The notes under the pieces were generated by a model that saw nothing but the letters and a program-made list of their open reading frames with translations, made no database searches and had not been told where the DNA came from. Both the position numbers and the translations under genes were made by a program. From Tenacibaculum holothuriorum (lineage in GTDB: Bacteria; Bacteroidota; Bacteroidia; Flavobacteriales; Flavobacteriaceae), in contig NZ_LAPZ01000005.1 of NCBI RefSeq assembly GCF_002120225.1, forward strand, positions 186,001 to 250,000: DNA of 64,000 nt, given 5' to 3'. Of the stretch, positions 33,814 to 42,611 are shown piece after piece (positions within the stretch are counted from its first letter, which is position 1; every line of letters begins with the position of its first letter).

Positions 33814-34095
33814 ATGAAAAACTCAAAAAACAGCTTTTATCTTGGAATTATTTCATTAAGCATATTTTGTTTACTGAACATAAACCTTAAAACAGAGATA
33901 TTTTTTAACTCTAATAATTTATTAATTGTAGCCCTATTAGTTTTTATAATGTTTGTTTTAGCATTAGTTGGAGGGATTAAAGTATATATAGCCTTAAAGG
34001 AATCTAGTTCAAAAATGAGAACTATTGGGTTTATCACCAATGGCATAGTTCTGTCATATTTTATTTTAATTATTATTTATAATACTTTTTCATAA
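33814..34095 (+). CDS. Cassette gene 6, small membrane protein
   Basis: This 93-residue protein uses ATG at 33814 (MKNSKNSFYLGII), just after the last attC-like site. It has three hydrophobic segments separated by short loops, the middle one VALLVFIMFVLALVGGIKV. It is predicted to be an inner-membrane protein of unknown function. No attC-like site follows it, so the array probably ends here. Confidence 0.55.
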   Translation: MKNSKNSFYLGIISLSIFCLLNINLKTEIFFNSNNLLIVALLVFIMFVLALVGGIKVYIALKESSSKMRTIGFITNGIVLSYFILIIIYNTFS

Positions 34096-34126
34096 ATAAT
34101 AGTATAATTAAAAACCGTCTTGAATA

Positions 34127-35254
34127 TTGAAAGAGATTTTAACTTTTTTATTATATTCTGGAGTAAGTCTTTGCTTATTACTTATTCTACTACTCTCTAA
34201 GAGAATTCAGTACTTTTCAAATAGAATATTAATCGCTGTTATTTTTTGTTTATTAACGCTTTATCTAACTTATGGAGCGACCTATTCTAAACATGAGTTA
34301 TTGGCATTTTTATTAGTTCCTTTAGGAACTATAATCCCTTATGCTTTAGGAGTATTGTTATTCTATTATATAAAATCTATTTATAATGAAAAAGTACATA
34401 CAAAAAACATTTTAAAAAGTTTAATCCCTTTTTTTATTGGCTTTGTTTTATACTCGCTTCCTAAATATTTTCTTTTTACAAATTCAAATGAAATAAGTTC
34501 TATTCAATTAGTAAGTTTTATCATACCTTTTATAGGCTACATTCATTTTATTTACTACCTCTATAAATGTTTTCTTATACTGAAGATGTATAGAAAACAG
34601 TTAACCAATCAATACTCAAACATTCAAAACATCGATTTAAAATGGTTTTATATTTGGGTGTACGGAATTATTGCTTTTGTTTTTATTGATATTTTATCCG
34701 GAATTTTACTACTACTCTATCCTTCTATTCAATTTGTATTATCCATCAACTTGTTGTTCTTAACAATCTTAATATGGTACGTAGGTTATTATGGTTTAAA
34801 TCAAACTCATGTTTTTCTCCTAAATACAGAAGCTATTCAAGAAAAAAAAGAGATCAAAAATAAACCAGTATTAGAATTAAACAGATCGGAAGAGTTTCAT
34901 CAAAAACTAGAAGAACTATTTCAACTAAAACAAATATACCAACAGCAAAACCTTTCTTTAAGAGAAGTTGCCGAATTACTAAACACTACCGATAAAAAGT
35001 TATCAAATTATATCAATACAAACCTTAATACTACTTTTTATGAATTTGTAAATACATATAGAATTCGACACTTTAAAGAAGTTATTAGCAATGGTAATTC
35101 TGAAAAATTAACATTATTAGCTATTGCTTTCGATTCTGGTTTTAACTCTAAAGCTACTTTCAATAGAGTTTTTAAGCAACAAGAAGGAATTACACCTTTA
35201 CAATTCAAAAAAAGTATAGAAAAAAGTCTCATTGCATCCAGTGAGTCGATTTAA
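34127..35254 (+). CDS. Membrane-anchored AraC-family transcriptional regulator
   Basis: This 375-residue protein (TTG start at 34127) has an N-terminal half with seven or so hydrophobic helices (to about residue 225) and a C-terminal AraC-type double helix-turn-helix: LREVAELLNTTDKKLSNYINTN and LLAIAFDSGFNSKATFNRVFKQQEGITPLQFKKS. This membrane 7TM-like plus AraC architecture is common in Flavobacteriia. It may sense a membrane or peptide signal. A CPBP protease gene follows after 34 bp on the same strand, a possible target or partner. Confidence 0.85.
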   Translation: MKEILTFLLYSGVSLCLLLILLLSKRIQYFSNRILIAVIFCLLTLYLTYGATYSKHELLAFLLVPLGTIIPYALGVLLFYYIKSIYNEKVHTKNILKSLIPFFIGFVLYSLPKYFLFTNSNEISSIQLVSFIIPFIGYIHFIYYLYKCFLILKMYRKQLTNQYSNIQNIDLKWFYIWVYGIIAFVFIDILSGILLLLYPSIQFVLSINLLFLTILIWYVGYYGLNQTHVFLLNTEAIQEKKEIKNKPVLELNRSEEFHQKLEELFQLKQIYQQQNLSLREVAELLNTTDKKLSNYINTNLNTTFYEFVNTYRIRHFKEVISNGNSEKLTLLAIAFDSGFNSKATFNRVFKQQEGITPLQFKKSIEKSLIASSESI

Positions 35255-35288
35255 TTATTGTTTCTCAGTTGTTTTGCTCAAAATTTAA

Positions 35289-36152
35289 ATGAGTAAAAAA
35301 TTTATGAATACAACAATTAACACTACACAACATCGAAAAGAAAACTTAAAAAAAGCAAAAAAATATACACTCTGGGTATTAGGAATATCTTGGAGCTTGG
35401 GTTTCTTATTCTTAAATGCTTTCAATTTTTCTAATCTTATTTTTAGAACAGTATTTTCATTAATCTACGGTTTTTTACCTGCAATAATTGCTATCATTAT
35501 CAATAAAAAAGAAGGTGGTAATTGGAAATCACTTCGATTTTTTAAGCCTACTTTAAAAGGTAGTATTTTGGCCATTCTTATTCCATTAATTTATGTAGTT
35601 ATTGGATTTTATATTCAAATAACATTAGGATATCGTAATACCCCAGATTGGTCAATACTGGGCAGCACTACAGAAATAATTTTGATAATTGCATTAGGTT
35701 ATTTAGCTACAAGTCTTTTAGTAATGGGAGAAGAAATTGGCTGGAGAGGTTACTTACAACAAAAGTTATTTGAAAATTTTGGACAAATTAAAGGAGCAAT
35801 TATTTTAGGATTTATATGGGGGTTTTGGCATTTACCTGTAGCTTTAAAAGGATACAATTTCCCTAGTCATCCTTATTTGGAAGCATTTGTAACTTATCCT
35901 TTGGCTTGTGTTGCCTTTTCTTTAATAGTAGCTTATATAGGTTTTAATAGATATTCAATTTTTATAGCTATTTTGTTTCACGGAGCTAACAATCATTTTA
36001 ATGCAATTGCGATTTCTGTTACAGAATTAAAAAATGAATTTGCTTTCGCTATGCTTAGTAATGCAATATGTATAGATTTAATATTAATATTTAGTTATTT
36101 GTTATGGATAAAAAATAAAAGAATTAAACATAAAGCTTTAGATAAGTCTTAA
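35289..36152 (+). CDS. CPBP-family intramembrane glutamic endopeptidase
   Basis: This 287-residue membrane protein has about eight hydrophobic segments and the family motifs [11 protein letters not shown] (motif 1, the Glu pair and Arg), [11 protein letters not shown] (motif 2 with His) and [10 protein letters not shown] (motif 3 with HxxxN). CPBP proteases (Rce1-like) act on prenylated or peptide substrates or in bacteriocin self-immunity. It is encoded just downstream of the AraC-type regulator and terminated by a strong hairpin. Confidence 0.88.
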   Translation: MSKKFMNTTINTTQHRKENLKKAKKYTLWVLGISWSLGFLFLNAFNFSNLIFRTVFSLIYGFLPAIIAIIINKKEGGNWKSLRFFKPTLKGSILAILIPLIYVVIGFYIQITLGYRNTPDWSILGSTTEIILIIALGYLATSLLVMGEEIGWRGYLQQKLFENFGQIKGAIILGFIWGFWHLPVALKGYNFPSHPYLEAFVTYPLACVAFSLIVAYIGFNRYSIFIAILFHGANNHFNAIAISVTELKNEFAFAMLSNAICIDLILIFSYLLWIKNKRIKHKALDKS

Positions 36153-36174
36153 TGGAAAAATTGAAATGGAAAAC

Positions 36175-36210
36175 AAAAAAGTAACTCTTTAATAAAGAGT
36201 TACTTTTTTT
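36175..36210 (+). terminator. Terminator after CPBP gene
   Basis: AAAAAAGTAACTCTTTA and TAAAGAGTTACTTTTTT form a long perfect stem with a T-run. Confidence 0.88.
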
Positions 36211-36266
36211 ATTAATTATAAAATCAAATTCTTTACATTCTAATTTAAAATATAATTTTAGCCAAC

Positions 36267-36274
36267 TATATTTG
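36267..36274 (+). promoter_or_regulatory. -7 box of LytTR gene (TATATTTG)
   Basis: It matches TAnnTTTG and ends 6 bp before the ATG at 36281, predicting a leaderless transcript. Confidence 0.5.
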
Positions 36275-36280
36275 TATTCT

Positions 36281-37018
36281 ATGAAATTAAATCCATCAAG
36301 AGAACATCATCTAATTATTGGAATACTTTTAAGTGTTTGGAGTTTTGTTTTTTCTTTTTTTGCAAGACCATTTGAACATGGAAACATGGATTTAGGTATT
36401 TGGATAAATGTAAGTGTGGGTTTTAGCATAGCTGCTTTTTTATCCTATAGTTTTGTAGCTATATATCAAAATATAATTTTCAGAAAGCTTAATAAATGGA
36501 ATATTCTTTTAGAGTTAAGCACATACTTTGTATTCTATTTCTTTTATTCTATTCTAACATACACGTATTATAGAAGTCCCATGGTTTATGGTTTTTATGA
36601 TTTCCCTCGCTTCTTTACTGAAATTATACTAAATATTACTTTAATTATTAGCCCTATTATTTTCTTATTAAGAAAATATGCCATTAAATTAATTCCAAAA
36701 AAAGAAGAGTATATTATCTTTAAAGGAGAAAATAAATTAGACTTTTTAAAAATTAAAAAAGACGAATTAATTTGTATTTCTAACTCTCAGAATTATGTAG
36801 AAATTTTCTTTTTAGAAAACGAACAATTGAAAACGAAATTAATTAGAAGCTCCTTAAAGAAAATTCAATACGAATTTGATTTTTTAATTCAAGTTCATCG
36901 TTCACATTTAATAAACCCTACACACTTTAAAGCTTGGAAAGATTCTAATACAATTTTACTTACTCAAACAGAACTTCCCGTGTCTAAAAGTTATAAAAAT
37001 CGAATTTTATCTCTTTAA
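36281..37018 (+). CDS. Membrane-anchored LytTR-domain transcriptional regulator
   Basis: The start at 36281 (MKLNPSREHHL) is chosen because the upstream in-frame TTG lies in the -7 box. The ~245-residue protein has four transmembrane segments (about residues 10-140) and a C-terminal LytTR DNA-binding domain: FLKIKKDELICISNSQNYVEIFF, LIRSSLKKIQYEF, IQVHRSHLINPTHF and PVSKSYKNRILSL. There is no receiver domain, so the membrane part probably senses the signal directly. Four phased direct repeats lie immediately downstream, ahead of the next gene, as expected for LytTR targets. Confidence 0.88.
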   Translation: MKLNPSREHHLIIGILLSVWSFVFSFFARPFEHGNMDLGIWINVSVGFSIAAFLSYSFVAIYQNIIFRKLNKWNILLELSTYFVFYFFYSILTYTYYRSPMVYGFYDFPRFFTEIILNITLIISPIIFLLRKYAIKLIPKKEEYIIFKGENKLDFLKIKKDELICISNSQNYVEIFFLENEQLKTKLIRSSLKKIQYEFDFLIQVHRSHLINPTHFKAWKDSNTILLTQTELPVSKSYKNRILSL

Positions 37019-37020
37019 AT

Positions 37021-37090
37021 TTTATACCTAAAAAGAGTATTTTTATACCTGAACCCTATATTTTTACCTAAAACACTAAGTTTTATACCT
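37021..37090 (+). promoter_or_regulatory. Four phased direct repeats (LytTR binding-site candidate)
   Basis: TTTATACCT (37021), TTTTATACCT (37041), TTTTTACCT (37061) and TTTTATACCT (37081); the CC pairs are 21, 19 and 21 bp apart, that is, two helical turns. LytTR regulators bind paired direct repeats about 21-22 bp apart, so these may be sites of the adjacent regulator, controlling the gene at 37157. Confidence 0.55.
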
Positions 37091-37156
37091 TAGGTCCTCT
37101 GTTTATATTATATCTGTTTTTTTTCATTCTAATTTGGTAGTATCAAAACAATAAAA

Positions 37157-39256
37157 ATGAAAAAAAATATAGCTATTTTGCTTTGGATTCTCTTCGGAGG
37201 CTTATGTGTATTTTATAGTACTTACCCTTTAAAATACATCTTAACGAATGAACCAATTCTCCTTTTATCTTCAAAAGCTATTTCATTATTAAATAGTAAC
37301 TTCTATTTAATATGCTTTTACTTACATATTATTTTTGGAGGTATTGCCTTATTAATTGGCTGGGTACAATTCATTGAAAAATTCAGAAAAAGATATATAA
37401 ATATCCATAGGTGGATCGGTAAAATTTATATCGCTTCAATACTTCTTAGCGGAATTCCTGGTTTTTATATTGCCTTTCATGCTTCAGCAGGTTTGTCACC
37501 AAAAATTGCATTCGCTATGGGCTCTTTAATTTGGGTAACATTAGCTATTTTAGGTTATACTAGTATACGAAAAGGTAATGTTATAGCTCATAAAAAATAT
37601 ATGATGTATAATTATGCTGGTACTTTCGGAGCAGTTACTCTAAGACTATGGCTACCTTTATTAATAGTTATTTTTGGTGAATTTGCATTGGCTTACCAAG
37701 TGGTTGCATGGTTAAGTTGGGTTCCTAATTTGATTATTGTTTATTTGTATTTAGAAAAAAGAGAAGTGATTTTACATTTTTACAAAAAATACAAACTCCA
37801 TAATGTCCTAAAAGGAAGTATAGCTATTACCCTAATAATGGTTATTTTATCATACACAAGTGTTCAAACTTGGTTTTATAGAAGTTCTTCTTATGAAGGA
37901 ACAGCTTTTGTAAAAAAACAAATTGACAGCAATTCTTACTTTACTAAAGACAAGTTTATAGAAATAGATACATACCTAAGGGAAGAATCCCAAACAACAA
38001 GTATGCTTGTTTTAGAAAATGGAAAAATAGTTTTTGAATATGGAGATATATCAGAAATTAGTAATTTAAACGATGCTAAAATCAGTATTTTAAGTATGTT
38101 GTTTGGTAAATATATTGAAGATGGAAGCATTAATTTAAACGAAACAATTGAAGATAATAACGTGAATGATTTCTTAGGGTTATTACCTATTGAAAAACAG
38201 GCTACAATTGATCATTTACTTAGCTCTTCTTCTGGAGTTTTATATTCTGATAAGGATAGAAGAAATTTTACATTGTTTGAAAACAAAAAAAGAGGAAGTG
38301 TACAACCTGGTGAATACTTTTCATTCAATAATTGGGACTATAATGTTGCAACTTATATTTTAGAAAAAAAATCAGGAAACAATTTTCATAAAGAAATAGA
38401 ACAGCAACTAGCTATACCTCTAGAATTTCAAGATTGGAATATAAAAAATCAGTCTGAAGATTACACACACAATTCTAAGTTTGACACTCATTACACGCAC
38501 CTTTCAACCAGAGATATGGCTAAAATTGGTCAACTTATGTTACAAGAAGGTAAATGGAAAGGAAAACAAATAATTCCTAAAAATTGGATTAAAAAAATAA
38601 CATCTTCTGTAATTCCAATAGATACTGTAAGAACTAGAATAGGAGGAGATATTTCTAGTCCCTTACAAGAAACTTATGGCTATTTATGGTGGGGATTTGA
38701 TCGCTTTTATGATAACCCAGATTTTAATGGAGCATACACAGCTTGGGATATGACTGGTCAATTTATTACAGTTATTCCAAAACGAAATGTAGTTGTAGTA
38801 CATAAAACTAAATTAGATTATTTAACACATGTAAAACTTTCTAACCGAACAGAAACTCCTTCTTGGCGTTATTGGTGGATTCTAAGAAAATTAATGTTAA
38901 ATAGAAAACCTATAGCGGAGTTAGAACTTGAAAAATCTACTGATGAAATTATTGAGTTTATTAAAAATGAATACAATAAAGAATCAGAATATGCTATCTC
39001 AGAAAGGCTCATAAATGAATATGGACAATCTTTAGCTGACAAAGGAAACTACAAAGACGCTATTAAGTTTTTTGAACTCAATCTTAAACTGTATCCAAAT
39101 CATGGGTATTATACTCACCGTATATATAATTATTACGGAAACAGCTTAATAAAACTAAACAGAAAAGAAGATGCTTTAAAAGCTTTTGAAGAATCTTTAA
39201 AGTTCAACGCTGATAATCCAACTGCTAAGAAAATGATTGCTGAATTAAACAACTAG
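37157..39256 (+). CDS. DUF2306 membrane domain fused to beta-lactamase-like domain and TPR tail
   Basis: This 699-residue protein begins with about eight transmembrane helices resembling DUF2306 (YLHIIFGGIALLIGWVQF; INIHRWIGKIYIASILLSG; HKKYMMYNYAGTFGAVTLRLW). A serine beta-lactamase/transpeptidase-like domain follows (about 255-590), then a C-terminal TPR-like region (YNKESEYAISERLINEYGQ to the end). In the catalytic domain the SxxK position reads DAKI and the YxN position reads FNN, so both Ser nucleophile and Tyr appear lost, which suggests a pseudoenzyme. It is preceded by the phased repeats and the LytTR gene. Confidence 0.8.
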   Translation: MKKNIAILLWILFGGLCVFYSTYPLKYILTNEPILLLSSKAISLLNSNFYLICFYLHIIFGGIALLIGWVQFIEKFRKRYINIHRWIGKIYIASILLSGIPGFYIAFHASAGLSPKIAFAMGSLIWVTLAILGYTSIRKGNVIAHKKYMMYNYAGTFGAVTLRLWLPLLIVIFGEFALAYQVVAWLSWVPNLIIVYLYLEKREVILHFYKKYKLHNVLKGSIAITLIMVILSYTSVQTWFYRSSSYEGTAFVKKQIDSNSYFTKDKFIEIDTYLREESQTTSMLVLENGKIVFEYGDISEISNLNDAKISILSMLFGKYIEDGSINLNETIEDNNVNDFLGLLPIEKQATIDHLLSSSSGVLYSDKDRRNFTLFENKKRGSVQPGEYFSFNNWDYNVATYILEKKSGNNFHKEIEQQLAIPLEFQDWNIKNQSEDYTHNSKFDTHYTHLSTRDMAKIGQLMLQEGKWKGKQIIPKNWIKKITSSVIPIDTVRTRIGGDISSPLQETYGYLWWGFDRFYDNPDFNGAYTAWDMTGQFITVIPKRNVVVVHKTKLDYLTHVKLSNRTETPSWRYWWILRKLMLNRKPIAELELEKSTDEIIEFIKNEYNKESEYAISERLINEYGQSLADKGNYKDAIKFFELNLKLYPNHGYYTHRIYNYYGNSLIKLNRKEDALKAFEESLKFNADNPTAKKMIAELNN

Positions 39257-39276
39257 AAGATAATTTTTTGAATCAT

Positions 39277-39312
39277 AAAAAAAGAGCTTACTAAGTTAAT
39301 AAGCTCTTTTTA
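39277..39312. terminator. Bidirectional terminator between 37157 gene and trxB
   Basis: AAAAAGAGCTTA and TAAGCTCTTTTT form the stem, with A- and T-runs on either side. It can serve both converging genes. Confidence 0.85.
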
Positions 39313-39331
39313 CTTTATAATCAATAAAACT

Positions 39332-40270
39332 CTATTCCAAAGCTCCTAAATAACGCTCTGCATCTAAAGCAGCCATACAACCTGTACCTGCTGCAGTTAC
39401 TGCTTGACGATATTCTTTATCTTGTACGTCTCCTGCTGCAAAAACCCCTGGTAAATTCGTTTTAGTAGACTTTCCTTTAGTTAGTAAATAACCTGTTTCG
39501 TCCATATCTAAAACTCCTTTAAATAATTGCGTATTTGGTGTATGACCTATTGCAATAAATACTCCTGTTACTGAAATATCTTTCTTGTCACCAGTTTGAT
39601 TGTTTACCGCACGAACCCCCTCTACAACATTACTCCCTAAAACCTCATCAATTTCTGTGTTATACAACACTTCGATGTTTTCAGTTTTATTTACACGGTG
39701 TTGCATTGCTTTAGAAGCTCTCATATAATCTTTACGAACCAACATTGTAACTTTGTTACAAATATTTGCTAAATACGTAGCTTCTTCAGCAGCAGTATCT
39801 CCTGCTCCTACAACAATAACATCTTGTCCTTTATAGAAAAATCCGTCACAAGTTGCACATGCCGAAACTCCTCCTCCAATTAAACGTTGCTCACTTTCTA
39901 AACCTAAATATTTAGCAGTAGCACCCGTAGAAATAATAACAGTTTCAGCTTCAATTTCTGTAGTTTCATCAACAACTACTTTATGAATCCCACCTTCTTT
40001 ATCAGAAAATTCTACTTTAGTTACCATTCCAAAACGAACATCCGTTCCAAAACGTTCTGCTTGACTCTTTAGATCTTCCATCATTGCAGTTCCATCAGTT
40101 CCGTTTGGATATCCTGGGAAATTATCAACTTCAGTAGTCGTTGTTAATTGACCTCCCATTTGCATTCCTGTATACATAACTGGTTTCATATCTGCTCTTG
40201 CTGCATAAATAGCTGCTGTATAACCTGCTGGTCCAGATCCTATAATCAAACATTTAATTTTTTCTGCCAT
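39332..40270 (-). CDS. trxB: Thioredoxin reductase
   Basis: This 312-residue flavoprotein has the FAD motif IIGSGPAGYTAAIYAARA (9-26), the redox-active CATC (138-141), the NADPH motif VVGAGDTAAEEATYL, and the C-terminal GVFAAGDVQDKEYRQAVTAAGTGCMAA. It transfers electrons from NADPH to thioredoxins, including the CGNC thioredoxin and the DsbD-like protein encoded nearby. Monocistronic by appearance. Confidence 0.96.
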   Translation of the reverse strand: MAEKIKCLIIGSGPAGYTAAIYAARADMKPVMYTGMQMGGQLTTTTEVDNFPGYPNGTDGTAMMEDLKSQAERFGTDVRFGMVTKVEFSDKEGGIHKVVVDETTEIEAETVIISTGATAKYLGLESEQRLIGGGVSACATCDGFFYKGQDVIVVGAGDTAAEEATYLANICNKVTMLVRKDYMRASKAMQHRVNKTENIEVLYNTEIDEVLGSNVVEGVRAVNNQTGDKKDISVTGVFIAIGHTPNTQLFKGVLDMDETGYLLTKGKSTKTNLPGVFAAGDVQDKEYRQAVTAAGTGCMAALDAERYLGALE

Positions 40271-40387
40271 CGTTTAAAAATTTAGAGTTACAAATGTAAT
40301 TTTTTTTAACTTTTAAAAAATTTTTTGTGAATATCTTTTGACAATTAGACGATAAACAAAAGCTATCTTACAAAAGCAGTAAAAGTA

Positions 40388-41482
40388 TTACTTTTTAGGA
40401 AGAATTTTAATAATACCTAGATTTTCAATTCCTACATAAACAAAGCCGTCTAAACCCTGTTCTATAGAACGCACCCTACCTAAACCTTCTAGCATTTTTT
40501 CTTCTTTTACAACTTTTCTTTTTTGTAAAGTGCAATTTGCTACATATTGAAATTTTAATGACCCAACTAATAAATGCCCTTGTAGTCTTGGGTATTTTTT
40601 ACTGTTTACAAAAGCCATTCCACTAGGAGCTATAGAAGGAGTCCAATGATGTAAAGGATCTTCCATGTTTGGTAAAGAGGTATGTTTGGTAAATCTAGTA
40701 CCTATGTAATTTCTACCAAAACTTGCTTTTGGCCAACCGTAATTCTTTCCTTTTTTAATGATATTGATTTCGTCTCCACCTTTCGGTCCATGTTCATGAG
40801 TCCAAATTTCTCCAGTAAATGGATTGATTTCCATTCCTTGAGGATTTCTATGTCCATAACTATAAATAGCTGTTTTAGCATCTTTGGTATTTACAAACGG
40901 ATTGTCTTTAGGAATTCTACCATCATCATGTAAACGATAAATTTTACCACAATCTCTAGTAATATCTTGTGGATTTTTATTTCTATTCCCTCTATCGCCT
41001 ATACTAAAATATAGAAAACCTTCTTTGTCAAAAGCAATTCTAGATCCAAAATGTTGACCACGTTTAGTATTAGGAGAAGCTTTATACAATATCTTTTTAT
41101 TGATTAGCTGATTGTTTTTTAATTCTGCCCTCATTAATACAGTATTAAAACCTCTACCTGCTCCATGTGAAGCTATATACGTGAAATAAATAAAATGATT
41201 CTCTTTAAACTTTGGATGCAGTTCAATATCCATTAAACCGCCTTGACCATATTCTTCAGTTTTTGGTAAACCTGAAACAATAATCTTTTTGCCATTTTTA
41301 AAATGGATAAGTTCTCCTCTTTTTTCTGTAATCAACATTGAATTATCTGGCAAGAAAGTAAATCCCCACGGATTACTCAAACCTTTCACAACCACTTTAT
41401 AATCATACTCTTGAGAATACAATATTTGAAAAAAAACAAAACAGAAAGCAATACTTAATAAAAACTCATACTTTTTACTCAT
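40388..41482 (-). CDS. PQQ-dependent aldose/sugar dehydrogenase (soluble GDH-like)
   Basis: The start at 41482 (MSKKYEFLLSIAFCFVFF) gives a signal peptide ending ILYSQ; an upstream in-frame start adds only five residues. The mature protein is a beta-propeller of the GSDH family: GLSNPWGFTFLPDNSMLITEKRG, RGQHFGSRIAFD, YSYGHRNPQGMEINP with the His/Arg region, and EHGPKGGDEINI. These enzymes oxidise sugars in the periplasm using PQQ. No PQQ synthesis genes are visible. Confidence 0.87.
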   Translation of the reverse strand: MSKKYEFLLSIAFCFVFFQILYSQEYDYKVVVKGLSNPWGFTFLPDNSMLITEKRGELIHFKNGKKIIVSGLPKTEEYGQGGLMDIELHPKFKENHFIYFTYIASHGAGRGFNTVLMRAELKNNQLINKKILYKASPNTKRGQHFGSRIAFDKEGFLYFSIGDRGNRNKNPQDITRDCGKIYRLHDDGRIPKDNPFVNTKDAKTAIYSYGHRNPQGMEINPFTGEIWTHEHGPKGGDEINIIKKGKNYGWPKASFGRNYIGTRFTKHTSLPNMEDPLHHWTPSIAPSGMAFVNSKKYPRLQGHLLVGSLKFQYVANCTLQKRKVVKEEKMLEGLGRVRSIEQGLDGFVYVGIENLGIIKILPKK

Positions 41483-41535
41483 ATTTAATTTAAACATTTA
41501 GCTCAAAAAGCTTTTAAAATATAAAAATAATGTAC

Positions 41536-41543
41536 TATATTTG
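41536..41543 (+). promoter_or_regulatory. -7 box of tRNA-Pro (TATATTTG)
   Basis: It matches TAnnTTTG, 13 bp upstream of the tRNA 5' end. Confidence 0.55.
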
Positions 41544-41556
41544 CAACCTCAATTTT

Positions 41557-41631
41557 CGGGGTGTAGCGTAGCCCGGTCATCGCGCCTGCTTTGGGAGCAG
41601 GAGGTCGCAGGTTCGAATCCTGCCACCCCGA
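41557..41631 (+). tRNA. tRNA-Pro (anticodon TGG)
   Basis: The 75-nt cloverleaf has acceptor arms CGGGGTG and CACCCCG, D stem GCG/CGC, anticodon stem CCTGC/GCAGG with loop TTTGGGA (anticodon TGG), T arm GCAGG TTCGAAT CCTGC and discriminator A. CCA is not encoded. Confidence 0.97.
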
Positions 41632-41633
41632 CT

Positions 41634-41671
41634 AAAAAAACTCGTAGATCTTAAGATTTACGAGTTTTTAT
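41634..41671 (+). terminator. Terminator after tRNA-Pro
   Basis: AAAAAAACTCGTA and TACGAGTTTTT form a stem enclosing ATCTTAAGAT, with a T-run downstream. It may also serve the converging 5'-nucleotidase gene. Confidence 0.82.
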
Positions 41672-41695
41672 TTTTTAATACTAATGAACATACAA

Positions 41696-42610
41696 TTACA
41701 CTATAATAGTTGTTCCTGTTGATGATTTATTACCTTTCTCATCAAAGTAAAAATCGATTCTACCTACATTAATTCCGTAAGCTCCTACTTGATTTACCAA
41801 CATGTTTTTGTCTTCAATATTTTTAACAATAGTTGGTTTTGGTAAAAATGTATGAGTATGCCCTCCAATAATTAAATCGATATTTTTAGTTGCTTTTGCT
41901 AAATTTAAATCAGAGATTACTTCTGGAGTATTTTTATAATAATACCCTAAATGAGATAAACAAATAATTAACTCACACTTTTTTTCATTCTTCAATTCAT
42001 TTGTTATATCCTGAGTAACTTCAATAGGATCTAAATAAACTGTTTCTTTATATAGCTTTTTATTTACCAAACCATCAAGCTGCACTCCTAATCCAAAGAT
42101 TCCTATTTTAATTCCATCTTTAACAATGATTTTGTATGGTTTAACATGTGTATCTAAAACTGTATTTTTAAAATCATAATTGGCAGAAACAAAATCAAAT
42201 TTTGCATGAGGAAGTTGTTTGTAAAAACCATCTATTGAATTATCAAAATCGTGATTTCCAATAGTTGCTACATCATACTTTAACATGCTCATTAATTTAA
42301 ACTCAAGCGCGCCTCCAAAAAAGTTAAAATATGGAGTTCCTTGAAAAATATCTCCGGCATCTAATAATAACGTATTCGGGTTTTCTCTTCTTACTTGTTC
42401 TATTAAAGTAGCACGTTTTGCTACTCCTCCTTTGTTTGCATGTCTTTTATGATTTGCTTTAAAAGGTTCAATATGACTATGCGTATCGTTCGTATGTAAA
42501 ATTGTGATATGACGCTTTTCTTTACTAGTAAATGACGGTAACATTAATCCTCCTGTTACTGTTAAAGCTGAAGCGCCTCCTATTTGTTTTATAAAATCTC
42601 TTCTCTTCAT
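41696..42610 (-). CDS. Metallophosphatase, 5'-nucleotidase catalytic half
   Basis: This 304-residue protein has a Tat-like signal (MKRRDFIKQIGGASALTV) and the metallophosphatase blocks ILHTNDTHSHIEP, LLDAGDIFQG, TIGNHDFD, IICLSHLG and IIGGHTHTF. It corresponds to the N-terminal catalytic domain of UshA-type 5'-nucleotidases; the C-terminal substrate-binding domain is encoded separately by the gene just upstream. It is predicted to hydrolyse nucleotides in the periplasm. Confidence 0.92.
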   Translation of the reverse strand: MKRRDFIKQIGGASALTVTGGLMLPSFTSKEKRHITILHTNDTHSHIEPFKANHKRHANKGGVAKRATLIEQVRRENPNTLLLDAGDIFQGTPYFNFFGGALEFKLMSMLKYDVATIGNHDFDNSIDGFYKQLPHAKFDFVSANYDFKNTVLDTHVKPYKIIVKDGIKIGIFGLGVQLDGLVNKKLYKETVYLDPIEVTQDITNELKNEKKCELIICLSHLGYYYKNTPEVISDLNLAKATKNIDLIIGGHTHTFLPKPTIVKNIEDKNMLVNQVGAYGINVGRIDFYFDEKGNKSSTGTTIIV

Positions 42611-42611
42611 T

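Noticed and set aside
29487..34100. CRISPR array
   Set aside because: The repeats between genes are long, structured and unequally spaced, with protein genes between them; no short regular repeat-spacer pattern.
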